64,000 nt of DNA, taken from contig CAJQUW010002206.1 in NCBI GenBank assembly GCA_907163375.1, positions 249,501-313,500 of the forward strand. The letters run 5' to 3'. Source of the stretch: Prostheceraeus crozeri (Eukaryota > Platyhelminthes > Polycladida > Euryleptidae). A program made the translations under genes and the position numbers. The notes under the pieces were generated by a model. That model was given only the letters and a program-made list of their open reading frames with translations. It ran no database searches and was not told the DNA's origin. Shown piece after piece: positions 1-11,145 of the stretch; position 1 is the first letter of the stretch, and each line of letters opens with the position of its first letter.

Positions 1-279
1 TATGCTATGTTCTATCCATAAAAATGTGCCTAGATAATATATTATGTGCCCGAAGATTTGTGATTTCTGGACCTAAAGATATAACAAAGTCTAAAGCGGT
101 TGGATTGCAGGTTCCGTTTCATGAGTAAGAGACGGTCACGTGACTACCGTGTTTGCAGTAATCGCCAACCTGGACAAAGACGATAATCCAAATAATTTGT
201 TTTACTGAAACGTGTGCCGACAAACCTTCGTTTCATCCAAAACAATGCTTTGCGAAGTATCACACAATAGTTATTTACG

Positions 280-420
280 GTATCCGTGGCCCAGTGGTTA
301 AGTGCTTGGCCTAGCAATCTATCGGTCCAGAGGTCGATCCCCGAAGGTGTCATTGGAACTCGGTAGGAAAGGCATCCGGACAAAAGTGCTGCAATGCTCC
401 AGAAAAGTACGACTATGTCA
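280..420 (+). repeat. tRNA-derived SINE
   Basis: A tRNA-like head carries an A-box-like TGGCCCAGTGG at 287-297 and a B-box-like GGTCGATCC at 332-340. They are about 45 bases apart, the spacing of a real tRNA promoter. The text after the B box (GGAAAGGCATCCGG near 367-380) is not tRNA-like and looks like a SINE body. No clean target duplication or A-rich tail was found, so the 3' end is approximate. A true tRNA gene is unlikely because the stems do not pair well. Confidence 0.6.
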
Positions 421-432
421 CGTATTTGTGCA

Positions 433-659
433 ACTACACCTTTTCCATATCTATTTCAGACATAGAAGTAGATAATAGTACACTTTCAATAGTAGATAAT
501 AGGACTTTCTATGGTATTATTAATTTCTATGATTTTGGACATTTCCATAACGATTTCAGTCAGATTTTCTTGAATTTCAGACACCTATGAGAAGCCCAAC
601 TTTGAAGATATCTGAAATCAATTTGGAAATGTCTGAAATAGACTTGGAAAATGTGTAGT
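433..659. repeat. Foldback (MITE-like) element
   Basis: The first 30 bases (ACTACACCTTTTCC, then CTATTTCAGACAT) recur inverted at the end (ATGTCTGAAATAG, then GGAAAATGTGTAGT) with a few mismatches. The interior holds further inverted TTTCAGA/TCTGAAA pieces. There is no coding capacity. It lies directly behind the SINE. Target duplications are unclear. Confidence 0.5.
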
Positions 660-2264
660 GCGTCCTAGCATTCATATTTATCGCATTTTTTGAGATCAAC
701 ATGTCTACAAACAAGCCCAAGGGCGAGGTTCGTTATGACATGTGTCCGCAGGGTAAGAATCCTCGCAGTGTAGTTTTACCTAAAGATAGTTAACGGATGT
801 TAGCAGAAATAAATTGAAAAAAAATTACGAAAAAGAAAATAAAACCAACATTTTTCAATATTTGCTTTTTCCAATTGCAATCAAAACGTGACGAAAACTC
901 AAGACAATTTATTCAAACATTTACAATCAACTACTTTTTCACAGTCCCGCTTCCAAGCACTGCAATATAGCAAAGATATTTAACAATCATATCTCTGTGG
1001 GCTAATATTCGCTATCAGATGTGTCCACAGGATAAAAGTCCGCGCAGTGTAAAACTGATGTAAAGATCTTTCATGAGACAAAACATACCAAACGAAATAA
1101 CACTGAGCAGCTTCTTGCATCATTATTAGTCACAAAAGCTTTATTGACTTGTATTTGGCATTCTCTTTCGTAACTTCACTGAGTAGCGATGACTCAATTA
1201 TTGTCCTCATTGGCCAAGGAGGTCATTGATGGAAGCAGAGAGTGTAGATGACATCTCGTGAAGACTCAAACAAAAACGCTATTTTGCAGGAAACCATTTC
1301 AAAGTTGATTGTGATACCGTTATGGCCTTCATGTCATCGATAAAGGATTCGACTCACTGACTTTAAAGAAGTTCATGTGCATTTGCTAATTTCCATTATC
1401 TCTTTTAATATACGGTGCTTTCACTGATTTGACTCCGATTTACCTTCCTGGCTGCTTTGTACCCGCAAACGGAACTACAGAGGGACCGTGACCCACAGAG
1501 AACAATCAACATGTGCTTTTATCTGATCATGTCTGACAAGAAGAGGAACCAGATGGAATTAGGGTTCAAAAACGTTGCTTGTTTTAAATCGCGGTTAAAA
1601 AACATGTTTTTCGCTTTTTTGCTTTTTTAAGAATTGTTCATCACAGCGGCTTCTTAATACATTTGGTTTAACCCTCGATTACAATAATGATAGAAGTTTA
1701 GATATCATCTTAGTATCAATTGTTGTGAGTTTTACTGGTTCGTGTGTTTCTGGTGTTGTGTGTAATGCGGATCATTTGATAGGGAAGTGAATGCAGTGAA
1801 GTTGTGCTGTACTTTCGCCACATAAAATTAATATAAAATTCCCCCTTTGGTATTGAACTTCATTAGTCGTAATTCCTATTATGAACCTTCTGGGGAAGTG
1901 TTCTTAATCTCTAATCTGAAAATATAACATTAACATGGATTTTTGAGGGCAGCAATGCTATGAATACACATGTAGATATACGCTGATTGAAATTTCAAAA
2001 AAGTCTTTCACATGCATAGGTAGAGAAATCATCATTACGAGATGCATTGTCTACTTATATTTCTAAATCTATGGTACATGTACAATAATACAGGAATAAT
2101 GGCAGTTTGCACATTGCTGCCAGCACTGTGCATTACCCTGCCGTCATTTTTCAATACCGGTACTTATAACACAAAAGTTACTGCTAAGATCATAGACTTC
2201 TTAATTGTAGAAGAATGTTCTGTTACAGGAAGCCTATGGATAGAATGTTGATGTATATAAGTAC
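660..2264. other. AT-rich spacer, no gene seen
   Basis: No convincing coding region. Bases 726-790 and 1003-1065 are similar to one another (both contain ATGTGTCC and GCAGTGTA), a small local duplication. Bases 680-712 (GAGATCAACATGTCT) match text in the duplicated segments at about 20964 and 60098. The frame at 2042-2251 (69 codons) has no recognisable features. Confidence 0.5.
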
Positions 2265-2400
2265 ACAATGGAAATACCACATGAGATTTCGGCCGCTAAC
2301 GCGGCCTCTGATTTGTACATTACTTACCTTGAAATCTCATGTGGTATTCCTACATTGTTGCCTTCCTTTTTTCACATTGTACCATAGCTAAATTACGCAC
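2265..2400. repeat. Hairpin-forming repeat
   Basis: ACAATG plus about 20 bases ending GAGATTTC at 2265-2290 is inverted at 2331-2357. Between the arms lies a second hairpin, GGCCGC-TAAC-GCGGCC, at 2291-2306. The flank 2353-2400 recurs inverted at 4688-4735 (48 bases, about four mismatches), so this is a dispersed repeat. Confidence 0.5.
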
Positions 2401-3984
2401 AAATTGCAATATCAATACGGAAATTGATCAAACAATGTAAGAATTTAAGCATGGTATAACATGATTATAGCATGACTATACCATGCTATGATTCCCATTG
2501 TTAGCATTTTATTATCTTTGTATGTAATCATGGACCATAGAAATGCATAACTTAATTCAGCGATGTCTATGAACCATAGATAGTTCATGGATAGAACCAT
2601 CCATGTCTCATAGACTTACCGGTTTGTTACCGTGCATTTTTCATGGATATTTATCATGCATCTTTACTGTGCATTTTTTGACAAAAATTTCCATGCAATA
2701 TTATTTTCCATTTGCAATCATAGCATAGAAATTAGGAACATTAAGATTTAGAATACTAACAATAATATCAATCATGCCTAGATTTTGAAAGCATCAATCA
2801 GTCGTTCAGCCGAGGCTGTGAAGATCATTGATGCCTGAAAAAGCTAGGCATGATTACTATTGTAGTGAATGCGTGCTAAGTCTCAAATTCAGTAATTAAA
2901 AAGTCTTAAAAGTCTTAAATTCAGTAAGTTATCTTTCGTTAAGTCTAGTGTGAATTGACTGTTTACTTTCAACAGCTGATCTCAACTGCCTTTCTGAACC
3001 TATTTGCTCGCAACACCGTGCTTCAAGGCACCAGCAACAGCATGCGTAGTCTCTCAAACACAGTTTTATACGAATTGATCCACTTGTGTTATTTGATGGT
3101 CTACAAAGTTTGGATATTCCGCAACCGGAAAAGAAGAAATGAACAGCAAAGAACATACTACGAGCCGCGCAGACTCTTAGTAGCCATGGGATGCACACCT
3201 TTGTGTGAAAGTCTCATTGTCGGCCTCGTTCCCTGCAGAAACTCACTCTGTCTGCCGGATTACTAGTTTGTGGACTCGTTCAAAGCTTTAATGCGGCGTC
3301 GTTGTTCCTCATTGATGGCATTTGATGATATGATTCCCAATTTAATTAGTAAATTCAATGTATTGTTATTCCGAAGTGTATATTATTGTGAATAATTCCC
3401 GCTGCGTATAACGAGAGAGCTGAGAGAAGCAGCATCTAACTTGGTACATTCAATCTTTTCTGTCACATACTTCAAGAATAACAAAAGAAACACTTTGCCA
3501 ACGATTTGATATCACTCGATGAAAGCCGTTGGGGAATCTTCTCTCATCCTCTCCACTCATCGATATTACCTTTCATGACACCGAGATCTCTGAGAAACAT
3601 TTCGAATTATGTCATTCTTCAATAGTTTAGATTTCTCAGTGAGAATTAAAGTCTGAAATGCAGATATGTAGATAGACTGATGATCAAATGAGCAATTGGC
3701 CTATGATCTGTAATATAATTTTTGGCTTGGAATTATTGATGATATCGAAACCGGACTCCTCCCTCAACTGTATCCTTGGGTAACTGTGTTATTGACTGCG
3801 TGAACAGACAGGCAGGAGTTCTCGAGTAAGTTATCAATTTTTTTTCTCACTTATATTTACACAGTACTTTTTTTCATTACCTACCATTTGAATATTTTCA
3901 ACATTTACATTTGTGTTTTATTTTTTATTTTTCACATTGGTTTTACTTACTGAATAGTTTGATTTGTGATTTAATTCATTATTA
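2401..3984. other. AT-rich spacer with small hairpins
   Basis: A short palindrome AGCATGGTATA/TATACCATGCT spans 2448-2487. CATGG and CATAG words recur around 2560-2720. A 103-codon frame at 2955-3266 has no recognisable domain and is opposed by an equally long frame on the other strand, so it is not called a gene. 3838-3985 is T-rich. Confidence 0.45.
2770..2855. repeat. Short foldback element
   Basis: AATCATGCCTAG at the left end pairs with CTAGGCATGATT at the right end, and the pairing continues inward through GCATCAAT/ATTGATGC. The 86 bases form one long imperfect hairpin, typical of a tiny MITE. Confidence 0.5.
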
Positions 3985-4635
3985 ACTGTGTTTCGCCTAT
4001 AGGTTAGCCCTTGCTAATTTGATTAGAATTTTGGGAGTCACTTTTTCTTCCGATTTGAGCTGGGATGACCATTTTCCCATTTTGTATAAAAAATGTTGTA
4101 AGAGTCTTGCCCTCGTTAAAAAATTAAAACAAAATTCAAACTGCTCCCCTATTATTTGGCAAGCTTATCTTAGCTATGTTTTCTGTCATATGACGTACTG
4201 CTGGCCCATAATTTGTGATCTTCCTCAAAGACATTTTGTGAAACTTGAACAGCTTGATCGTCTTGCAGCTAAATGGGCCAACAAAACGCATATTCTCAGC
4301 CTCCGTACCAGGTTAGATCGCTCGTGTATTAAGCTTATTAAGAAAGTAGTTGATAACATTGACATCCACCCGCTGTCCCAGTTCTTCTTGATCAGGAATG
4401 ATTCCCGTCTCAGGCACTGCCGCTCCCTTCTTCCCCGCTTCAGAAAACCCAAACTGTATTCTAATTCCTTTGTAAAATATTCTTATGTAATTTGGTTTTT
4501 GTAAATATTCCTATGTTACCTGATCTTTGTAAATTTTCCTATGTAACTTGATTTTTGCTGTCCATATGTATGTCTTCTGCGTCATGTACCGCTCTTTGTA
4601 TTGACGAAAATATAGCATTCTAGTAATAATAACGG
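3985..4635 (+). mobile_element. 5'-truncated LINE, RT C-terminal part
   Basis: About 161 codons (4019-4504) encode the part that follows the catalytic domain of a non-LTR reverse transcriptase. The conserved run ILGVTFSSDLSWDDH is followed by a lysine-rich segment (YKKCCKSLALVKKLK), then LSYVFCHMTYCWPI and LEQLDRLAAKWANK. This order fits the thumb/C-terminal region of Jockey/CR1/RTE-type LINEs; I cannot assign the clade. The fingers, palm (FADD-like box) and ORF1 are absent, as expected of 5' truncation. A short 3' UTR with repeated TATGTAA words follows and ends near the TAATAATAA run at 4623-4631, the kind of tail these LINEs carry. The frame is open throughout, so the insertion may be fairly young. 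Confidence 0.75.
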
Positions 4636-4687
4636 ACTATCTACTCGAATGCTCAGCGTCAAGAAATTGATATCAGGAATCTTTACC

Positions 4688-4874
4688 GTGCGTAATTTAG
4701 CTATGGTATAATGTGGAAAAAGGAAGGCGACAATGCATCTCGGAATGATGATATCTGCATCAATGCATGTGAAAGTAACTACTTTAGAAGTCTCACTTTG
4801 CGTATATCTCCATGTGTTTTCATGGCATTGCTGCCCGCTTTTTTCCTACAATGCTGCCCAGATCATTTACGCAC
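4688..4874. repeat. MITE-like element with GTGCGTAA ends
   Basis: Begins GTGCGTAATTTAGCT and ends with the imperfect inverse (TGATCT-like text, then TTTACGCAC). The similarity extends about 60 bases inward from each end. The left 48 bases are an inverted copy of 2353-2400. A frame at 4711-4971 runs across it but is not believable as a gene. Confidence 0.45.
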
Positions 4875-5029
4875 AATATTATTAAATACATTTTTTCAGA
4901 CAGCAATGTTGCTGTTATATTGTCGCAATATGAGTACCACTACCACTTTGAGTTCAAAATTCTATATCTAGGGTGTTCACATTAACTGAACAAATGAACA
5001 GAAAGTTCGGACGCATGATCAGATTTGAA

Positions 5030-6530
5030 CATAGAAATAGATTGTTTAACTGAAGTCGACATTAATGGAAATTGATACAAGGTCGAGGCTCATCGGGGGG
5101 AACTAAGTTGAGGCATCAGGAACCAATGAAAAGCTAAGAATTGCACATGTGACTCATTCTAACCTATTAATTCGGCTGCTGGCAAGTGTATTCTAAGTAG
5201 GAAGTGGGTCGTGGGTCATGGGTCAGGTGACTCACGTGGGTCATGTTTTACCGAAAAGTTGGTGGGTCAGTTGGGTCGCAATCTACTTTCGCATGCTCCA
5301 TGCATCACATTCGATGCATGATAATATGAAATAAGATAATTCATGCGACGGTCATTGATATAAACTTATCCCTTTCACACAGACTTATTATGGCTGGAGC
5401 TCTGTGAGGAGATATTATTTGACACTTCGAATCAATGAAAAGTGTCGTTTTGATATTTGATCTGGTATCAATAAAAATAGGAATATTTACATGATGTCGT
5501 CAGTGATTGCTATCACAACGTACTCGCACTTGTAGCGCCACTCAAATATATCAGTTCATCTATATGTATATGGTAAGCTAATTCTTGAATTATAATCTTG
5601 TCATCGTGCAATTTTCTATTCACGCGTTACGCATGCTTACTCCATTTGCTTTTCAATGACTGTCATTCTTACATCAAATATACAACTTCCTACTTAAATC
5701 TGACATTTGCGGAAGTAAATGAAATTTGAATCGAAGCAAAAAATATTAGTTTGACGAATTTTGTGGGATAATTTTCACACATGTAGTATCTAGCATAATA
5801 AATGCATAGATAAATGATTTAGGCCTGCTGTAATCTTAGTTTTTGACTTCATTTGATTAAGAAATGTATTTTTTTATAACTTCATTTAATTAAGAAATAA
5901 GAAATGTAAAATTTGAAATTTAGTCTGTAGGACCCTCAACCTAACTAATCATCTCTTTACGAGTTAAATAGGTAGCACTAAAAACGGATAGTCAAGAATT
6001 ATAACAAGAAACGGAATCAATTAAATTTTTTTCGAACCTTAGGCATTTGTGGTGCATGAACTTGCTTATAAGATAATTTTGATGAAGTTACATGTCTGTT
6101 TATCATGTGACAAGAGATCTGATACACTTGAATCTTCATAACAAATCTTAACAACAATTTTGATACTACCAGGCCTCTGTAGAGAGACCTAGAACCTTGA
6201 ATGAAAATGAAACTAGAGATGATACCAGAAAAGGGAAATTACATTCACATCATTCACCCTTGCAGCATGTGGGTCAGGTGGGTCAAGTGGGTCAAAGATA
6301 TGGTGGGTCAGGTGGGTCAGGTGGGTCATGTTTTCGTGAAAAGTCGGTGGGTCAGGTGGGTCGTGGGTCACATATGCCATGGGTCACGTGGGTCATGGGT
6401 CAAGTTTGTTTGACCCACTTCCAACTCTGAGTGCATTTAAGTGAAAATGCGTGCGACTTTTTTATGCCACTTGTGTATTGCATCAAGCTTTACTTCCATT
6501 CTAGAGGTTTCATTGCTATCAATTTCTATG
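5030..6530 (+). repeat. R1 MITE, copy 1, split by a hAT insertion
   Basis: R1 is a roughly 260-300 bp family with ends resembling CATAGAAATWGAT, found four times in the window (also 10922-11145, 20518-20773, 59655-59910). Shared landmarks are TCAAGGTCG, GAACTAAGTTG, TTGCACATGTGACT and GTGAAAATGCGTG. In this copy the left half (5030-5192) and right half (6430-6530) are separated by the element at 5193-6429. Read past the insertion, the halves match the uninterrupted copies. Confidence 0.7.
5193..6429. mobile_element. Non-autonomous hAT-type transposon with GGGTCA arrays
   Basis: A 1237-bp insertion in an R1 repeat. It is flanked by an 8-bp duplication, AGTGTATT (5185-5192) and AGTGCATT (6430-6437), which matches the target in uninterrupted R1 copies. 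The termini are 18-bp inverted repeats, CTAAGTAGGAAGTGGGTC against CAGAGTTGGAAGTGGGTC with three mismatches. An 8-bp target duplication and a CAGAGTTGG end are typical of hAT. Both subterminal zones are packed with GTGGGTCA words (5205-5275 and 6267-6405), like the transposase-binding arrays of hAT elements. A block with ATGTTTT and GAAAAGT followed by GGTGGGTCA occurs in both zones in the same orientation. No transposase is encoded; short frames through the GGGTCA array are artefacts of its 3-bp-compatible spacing. Confidence 0.8.
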
Positions 6531-7300
6531 GATTTCAATCACTAAGATTGCTTGTTTTCTCTCTCCATGCAGGCATGTAGACGAGGAATAAGGGATTCAG
6601 CGGTAACATGCAGCATGTCTTGTGCGATTTCCTATGCTAACCCTAATTTCCCAGGCTTATTTGAGCTCCGAAAACCCGGAAAAGTCCCGTAGACCCATCA
6701 TTCCCTTTGATTTTAATGTTGTGATGATTCTATCGTTTCTAAAATTACTGTGCTTGATCTCATACCAAATCCGTCATCTTGTAACTATAAATAGCAATTT
6801 AAAATTTGAACTCCACTTTTTCAAAAATTACTGCTTTCAGTATCAGTTGGAACTGATGGTAGATGACATCGATAAACAATACGTTTGATGAATTATTACT
6901 TGAAAACGCATGAAGATAATTTACAGTATATATAATTTTTGCAGATCGCATTTTTGTTGCATTATCACATTATTACTGTGAAGCTATTTTGAGTAGTGGG
7001 TTAACTTTAATACTCTCTCAGATGAATGGACATAGGTAACTGAATGAAATTGCTGTTGTGGACTTCGTAGATAAATGGGCATGTTAATGATGACTTCATT
7101 TGCACTTTGTCAATGTTCAGCAAGTGATTAGAATTGATTATAATGCTTCAAATTTTACCAAACTTAATAAAATGCTCAATTTTCAAAAAATGCATTTTCA
7201 AGGTCACACTTTTGATGGTTTCATAGGGAAAATTCTACAAATTTTAAGTTGAATGTTAGAATTCTTCTTTCTGATGCTGATAATCAATTTCAAGTCGTGT
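6531..7300. other. AT-rich spacer, nothing recognised
   Basis: An 88-codon frame at 6622-6888 has no known motif. No repeat structure is visible. Confidence 0.4.
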
Positions 7301-7302
7301 TC

Positions 7303-7490
7303 AGTCCCAGCCCCAGCCCAGCTCGGGCCGCATCTGTTCCACGCCCAGTTCAGCCCGCTTCTGTTCCAAGCCCTGCCCAGTGGCAGCACCAGCTCAGCTC
7401 GGCCCGCTTCTGTTCCAAGCCCTGCCCAGTGGCAGCACCAGCCCAGTTCAGCCCGCTTCTGTTCCAAGCCCTGTCCATTTCCAATTCGAT
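7303..7490. repeat. GC-rich 49-bp minisatellite
   Basis: CCCGCTTCTGTTCCAAGCCC recurs at 7354, 7403 and 7452, exactly 49 bases apart. Each copy is followed by TGCCCAGTGGCAGCACC or a decayed version, and a degenerate unit lies before 7354. It is a GC-rich island in AT-rich spacer. Frames of 86-114 codons cross it on both strands, but 49 is not a multiple of three, so each unit would be read in a new frame. That argues against a protein. Confidence 0.75.
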
Positions 7491-9330
7491 TTTCAGAGTT
7501 TTTAGTGACGTAGTCAGTCTTTTGTTCTTCATTTACTGAATGAGGCATTCCCTCCGCTGCTATTTCAGTTTATCTACTTGACTCATTCTTGCAACAGATG
7601 AATGTCGCAGTCAATTAGTTAAATGAAATGTTCTTCATGTTTCACGAAACACTTTGGAAATCATCAAAATCTTTCATTGACAAGATTAAACTCTCTTCTC
7701 AAATGAGTTTTGGAAAATTGAAAAAGAAAACCTTCCACCGACTTTCATTCACGTGACAGAATAGATGTTTCTAACCTATATCTGTGAAGAAGCTCAGTTT
7801 CATGATAAATATAGTAGTACCCGTTGAAAGAAATGTGAAAATTTGAGTTATCAGATTCCTCTACGGATAATCTAGACATAACAGCTGATCAATTTTCCTC
7901 AAAGTATTAATGCACAGAATGCCAAAGAAATTGAACAGTGTGGCTTCATCTTTGCCGATTCACACCACTGAATATGGTCAGAATGATGTATTGGAATTTT
8001 ATTATGACATTGTATTTTAGTAATATATTGGAATACAATGGTAATCTGTTATTAAGTAGTTATTGACGCAACTAGTGCATGATTGCCTCTTTATGACATT
8101 CCACGAGTTATAGATATCTTAAATGCCCGAAGGTATCCATGGATGAAGCAAATCCATGCACGAGTTGCGTAGAGAATTTATTTGACGACGTGCCATGATC
8201 AAAGACAGACTCTGATTGATATGCCTATGATTATAAGAAATATTTGAATAGAAATTTACTAGAAATCGTGAAAATATCTATTCACAGATCTAGTCTATAT
8301 AGACATAGCTAGCTTTGGAGGTCTATAATGCTTTTTATTGACTAGCTGTGGCAGATATAAACCGAGCCGTATAGGTGAGCATAGCTGCGGTATATTACCA
8401 ACCGACACTTGACAACAAAGTAGCTCATATTGCATAATTTGATATCACTATCTCGATCAATTCATATCAAACAGCATCAACCGTTTGAGTTAGTGACATC
8501 AATTTTGTCATAATTTTATCAATCTGTGGCATAAATGCTTCGGGAGAGAATACTTTGGTTTTGAAAATTTCTTGGATATGGTTTTCCCACCCACTGCCAT
8601 TACTTATATCAATTTTGATAATCGATGGAGAATGTAGATAATACCACAGATACAAGGACAATGTTGCAGTGAATATCTATGGAATCAATCAATACTATTT
8701 GACTAATTTCCGTACTGATATTGCAAATTGTGAGATAATAGATTTACATAGAACACTTCCCCAGGAACCATAATAAACTAAAGCAGGAAAAGAACACTCA
8801 TAATTGGCATAGATTGCGCTCCTCCCAGTGCATTGGAGTAAATCTGCTTTATTACGCGCGGGTAATAATCTGCTTTACAGGTCAAATAAAGTGATAGAAG
8901 ATCTGAAATACATGCACTGAGACAAACAACACTGTGGCTTCATCAATGTTGTCTGCCATGTAAACATTTTTTACTTATATTTAAATAGATCTAGTGTACA
9001 GTCATAAAGAGGATGGCAGCAGAGATGTGTTTTGGAGTCCTCTGTGAGAAGAAGATTCCACTACGGCCGAAAGGCAAGGTTTCCACAAAGTAATTCGACT
9101 GGCTTCTACATACCAAGCTGAGCTCTGGGCGCCAAAGGAGGCTTGCCCAACTGCGATGGGGGTATCCAAAATGAGGATTATAGGCTCAGAATCCATTACA
9201 GATTAATGATGTGGTTACCAGAGAAGAGTAGAATAAGTAGGCCTACTTGTATTATCGCACTGACTTCGGGAGATAAATGTTCAGAATCTCCGAATCAAAA
9301 GCTATGTATTCTACAAGCCGAAGGAGACGT
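7491..9330. other. AT-rich spacer, nothing recognised
   Basis: No frame above 75 codons and no identifiable domain. There are no clear repeats apart from short AT runs. Confidence 0.4.
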
Positions 9331-9415
9331 GAATGTTATATTTATATGCCTATTTAAAGGTCAGCAATGATCCAACTGGAGGTCGCGTAAATAGGCATAT
9401 ATAATTACATTGTTC
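9331..9415. repeat. Foldback 1 of a cluster
   Basis: About 28 bases ending ATATGCCTATTTA (9331-9358) are inverted at 9388-9415 (TAAATAGGCATAT). The loop is about 29 bases. No coding capacity. Confidence 0.55.
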
Positions 9416-9446
9416 AGGTTATCTATGGTACTATACAGAACTATGC

Positions 9447-9494
9447 CATGGACTCCTATATATATCTATGGTGTTGTATATCTAGGAGTCCATG
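9447..9494. repeat. Foldback 2, CATGGACTCCTA ends
   Basis: A 48-base near-palindrome running from CATGGACTCCTATATA to ATCTAGGAGTCCATG. Its ends resemble those of the next element (CATGGACGCCTAG), so the two probably belong to one miniature family. Confidence 0.55.
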
Positions 9495-9515
9495 ACCATG
9501 CCCAGTGTGATGTAT

Positions 9516-9632
9516 CATGGACGCCTAGATATATGAAGCACCATATTTCATTTCATTTCATTTCATTTTATTCTGCGTCAATTAAGACAATATATCTAGC
9601 TTATGTGTGCTTCATATATCTAGGCGTCCATG
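9516..9632. repeat. Foldback 3, miniature transposon with GATGTAT duplication
   Basis: A perfect 26-base inverted repeat (CATGGACGCCTAGATATATG, continuing GAAGCAC) bounds 117 bp. Direct repeats GATGTAT lie immediately outside at 9509-9515 and 9633-9639, a likely 7-bp target duplication. The interior holds a TTTCA microsatellite (9547-9570). No protein is encoded; the superfamily is unknown. Confidence 0.65.
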
Positions 9633-9639
9633 GATGTAT

Positions 9640-10921
9640 CAGAGTTATCGGTAAAATTTTATAGAGGTTCAATTGATAAATCTATGATATTATTATAATT
9701 ACCTTAGCCATTTCATGATCGCTTTTTTCATCATTGTTGACCGCTTATTAGCAAATAGTACCATAGATATTCTGAACAATGCATAGTTTTAGATTGAGTT
9801 GATTGGACATTCATCTCCCGAAATCAATGGGATATTTCTTTCACGATTGTCTGGCCTTGTAGACATGTGCATGTTTCTTATAGTATTATGAGTAATCAAA
9901 ATGTACTAGTAGATAAGACGCTCATAATCTACTGCTAATTAATGACATATCTCAGAGAAGAGAATCGCGGTGATAGTGATACACTGTATATATGGCCTGA
10001 ATCTACGAGAATCCAAAGACATATATTCATTAAATCGAGTGCGAGCATTGCTTTTTGACTAAAACGATCAATTTACTACTTAGTTTTTGATGAAATTCGA
10101 TATTTGTCTCATTGGGAAGAAGCGTCTATTTCGCGATATTTAAGCAGTGCACTAGCTGAGGTAGTATGACCGTTTTTAGTAAGCCTGTCATCAAATAATG
10201 AAATAAGAAGATACATTTGTCAAATAGTATCAAACGCTGTGTAAGTTCTATGTTATTCGAACTCCTCCTGCAACTAGTTGGAATGTTGTGCGGCTACATT
10301 GCTTCCACACTGCGCTGACACGGTATTTGGCTTTATTATTTGATTGACGTTTCAATTTTAAAAGATTGCCTTGTTGCTTTTTCATTGCTAAATACATACA
10401 CTCTAAGAAATTGTTGTTGAATTGACTCAGCTATATTGTTAGTAGTCTAAAAGACAATGACAAATGCTTTCATTCAGCAACTTTTTGCAGACATCTTCCT
10501 TTTAAATAATTTGATTTCGAATTTCAACTTCTGTTAAATGCGTCTCTTTGAGATTGATAGATAATCAGATATTCTGAATTCCATGCAGAACGACTTTCAT
10601 CTTTGATGTCCTTGATTTTCTTTCCCATATATTGAGATCGGAATTTCCCAATTTTCAAGAAGCAAAACATGTTTGCTTGAAGCATGTTTACAGTTAGTAA
10701 TGAGCTGCCTTCAAAGGCACTAGTGTTGATAGTTCATATATTTCAATCACAATAGTTCAATGAAGGCAGAGATGATTAGTGACGGTTGAAAGTCGTGCAA
10801 AAGTAGAGCTTTAAGTGGAAACTTTTAGATTTCCAGAGCTTTACAGAACTCTAGACTACAGAATAAGTAGTCTGGAAAGCTCCTAGAAATTGATGTCTGC
10901 TCGTGTATTTCTATTCGTAAC
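9640..10921. other. AT-rich spacer, nothing recognised
   Basis: No frame of note and no clear repeat. Confidence 0.4.
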
Positions 10922-11145
10922 CATAGAAATGAAAGGTTTCTCTTAGGCTGACTAGAATAGAAACTGACTCAAGGTCGCGGGACATCCGTGGAACTAAATT
11001 GGGGCATGAATAAGCAATTCAGAACTTAAAATTGCACATGTTCCAGACGTTGATAGGTGTATCTTAGTGAAAATGCGTGAAATGATTTACATGCCAATGT
11101 TGAGGACTACATGAAGCTCAAATTCCATTGTAGAGTTATTATTGT
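10922..11145 (+). repeat. R1 MITE, copy 2
   Basis: Same landmarks as the other R1 copies (CTCAAGGTCGCGG, TTGGGGCATGAA, AAATTGCACATGT, AGTGAAAATGCGTG). It is more diverged and lacks about 25 bases in the middle. The left terminus CATAGAAATGAA is visible; the right end is worn. Confidence 0.6.

Noticed and set aside
280-355. Functional tRNA gene
   Set aside because: The promoter boxes are there, but acceptor and anticodon stems do not pair and a SINE body follows.
3838-4018. Intron with donor GAGTAAGT and acceptor CTATAG ahead of the LINE frame
   Set aside because: The LINE is 5'-truncated and needs no intron; the signals are probably chance in T-rich DNA.
6197-6430. Frames reading VGQVGQVGQ and WVRWVKWV repeats
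   Set aside because: They come from the GGGTCA arrays of the hAT element, whose 9-bp spacing keeps frames open.
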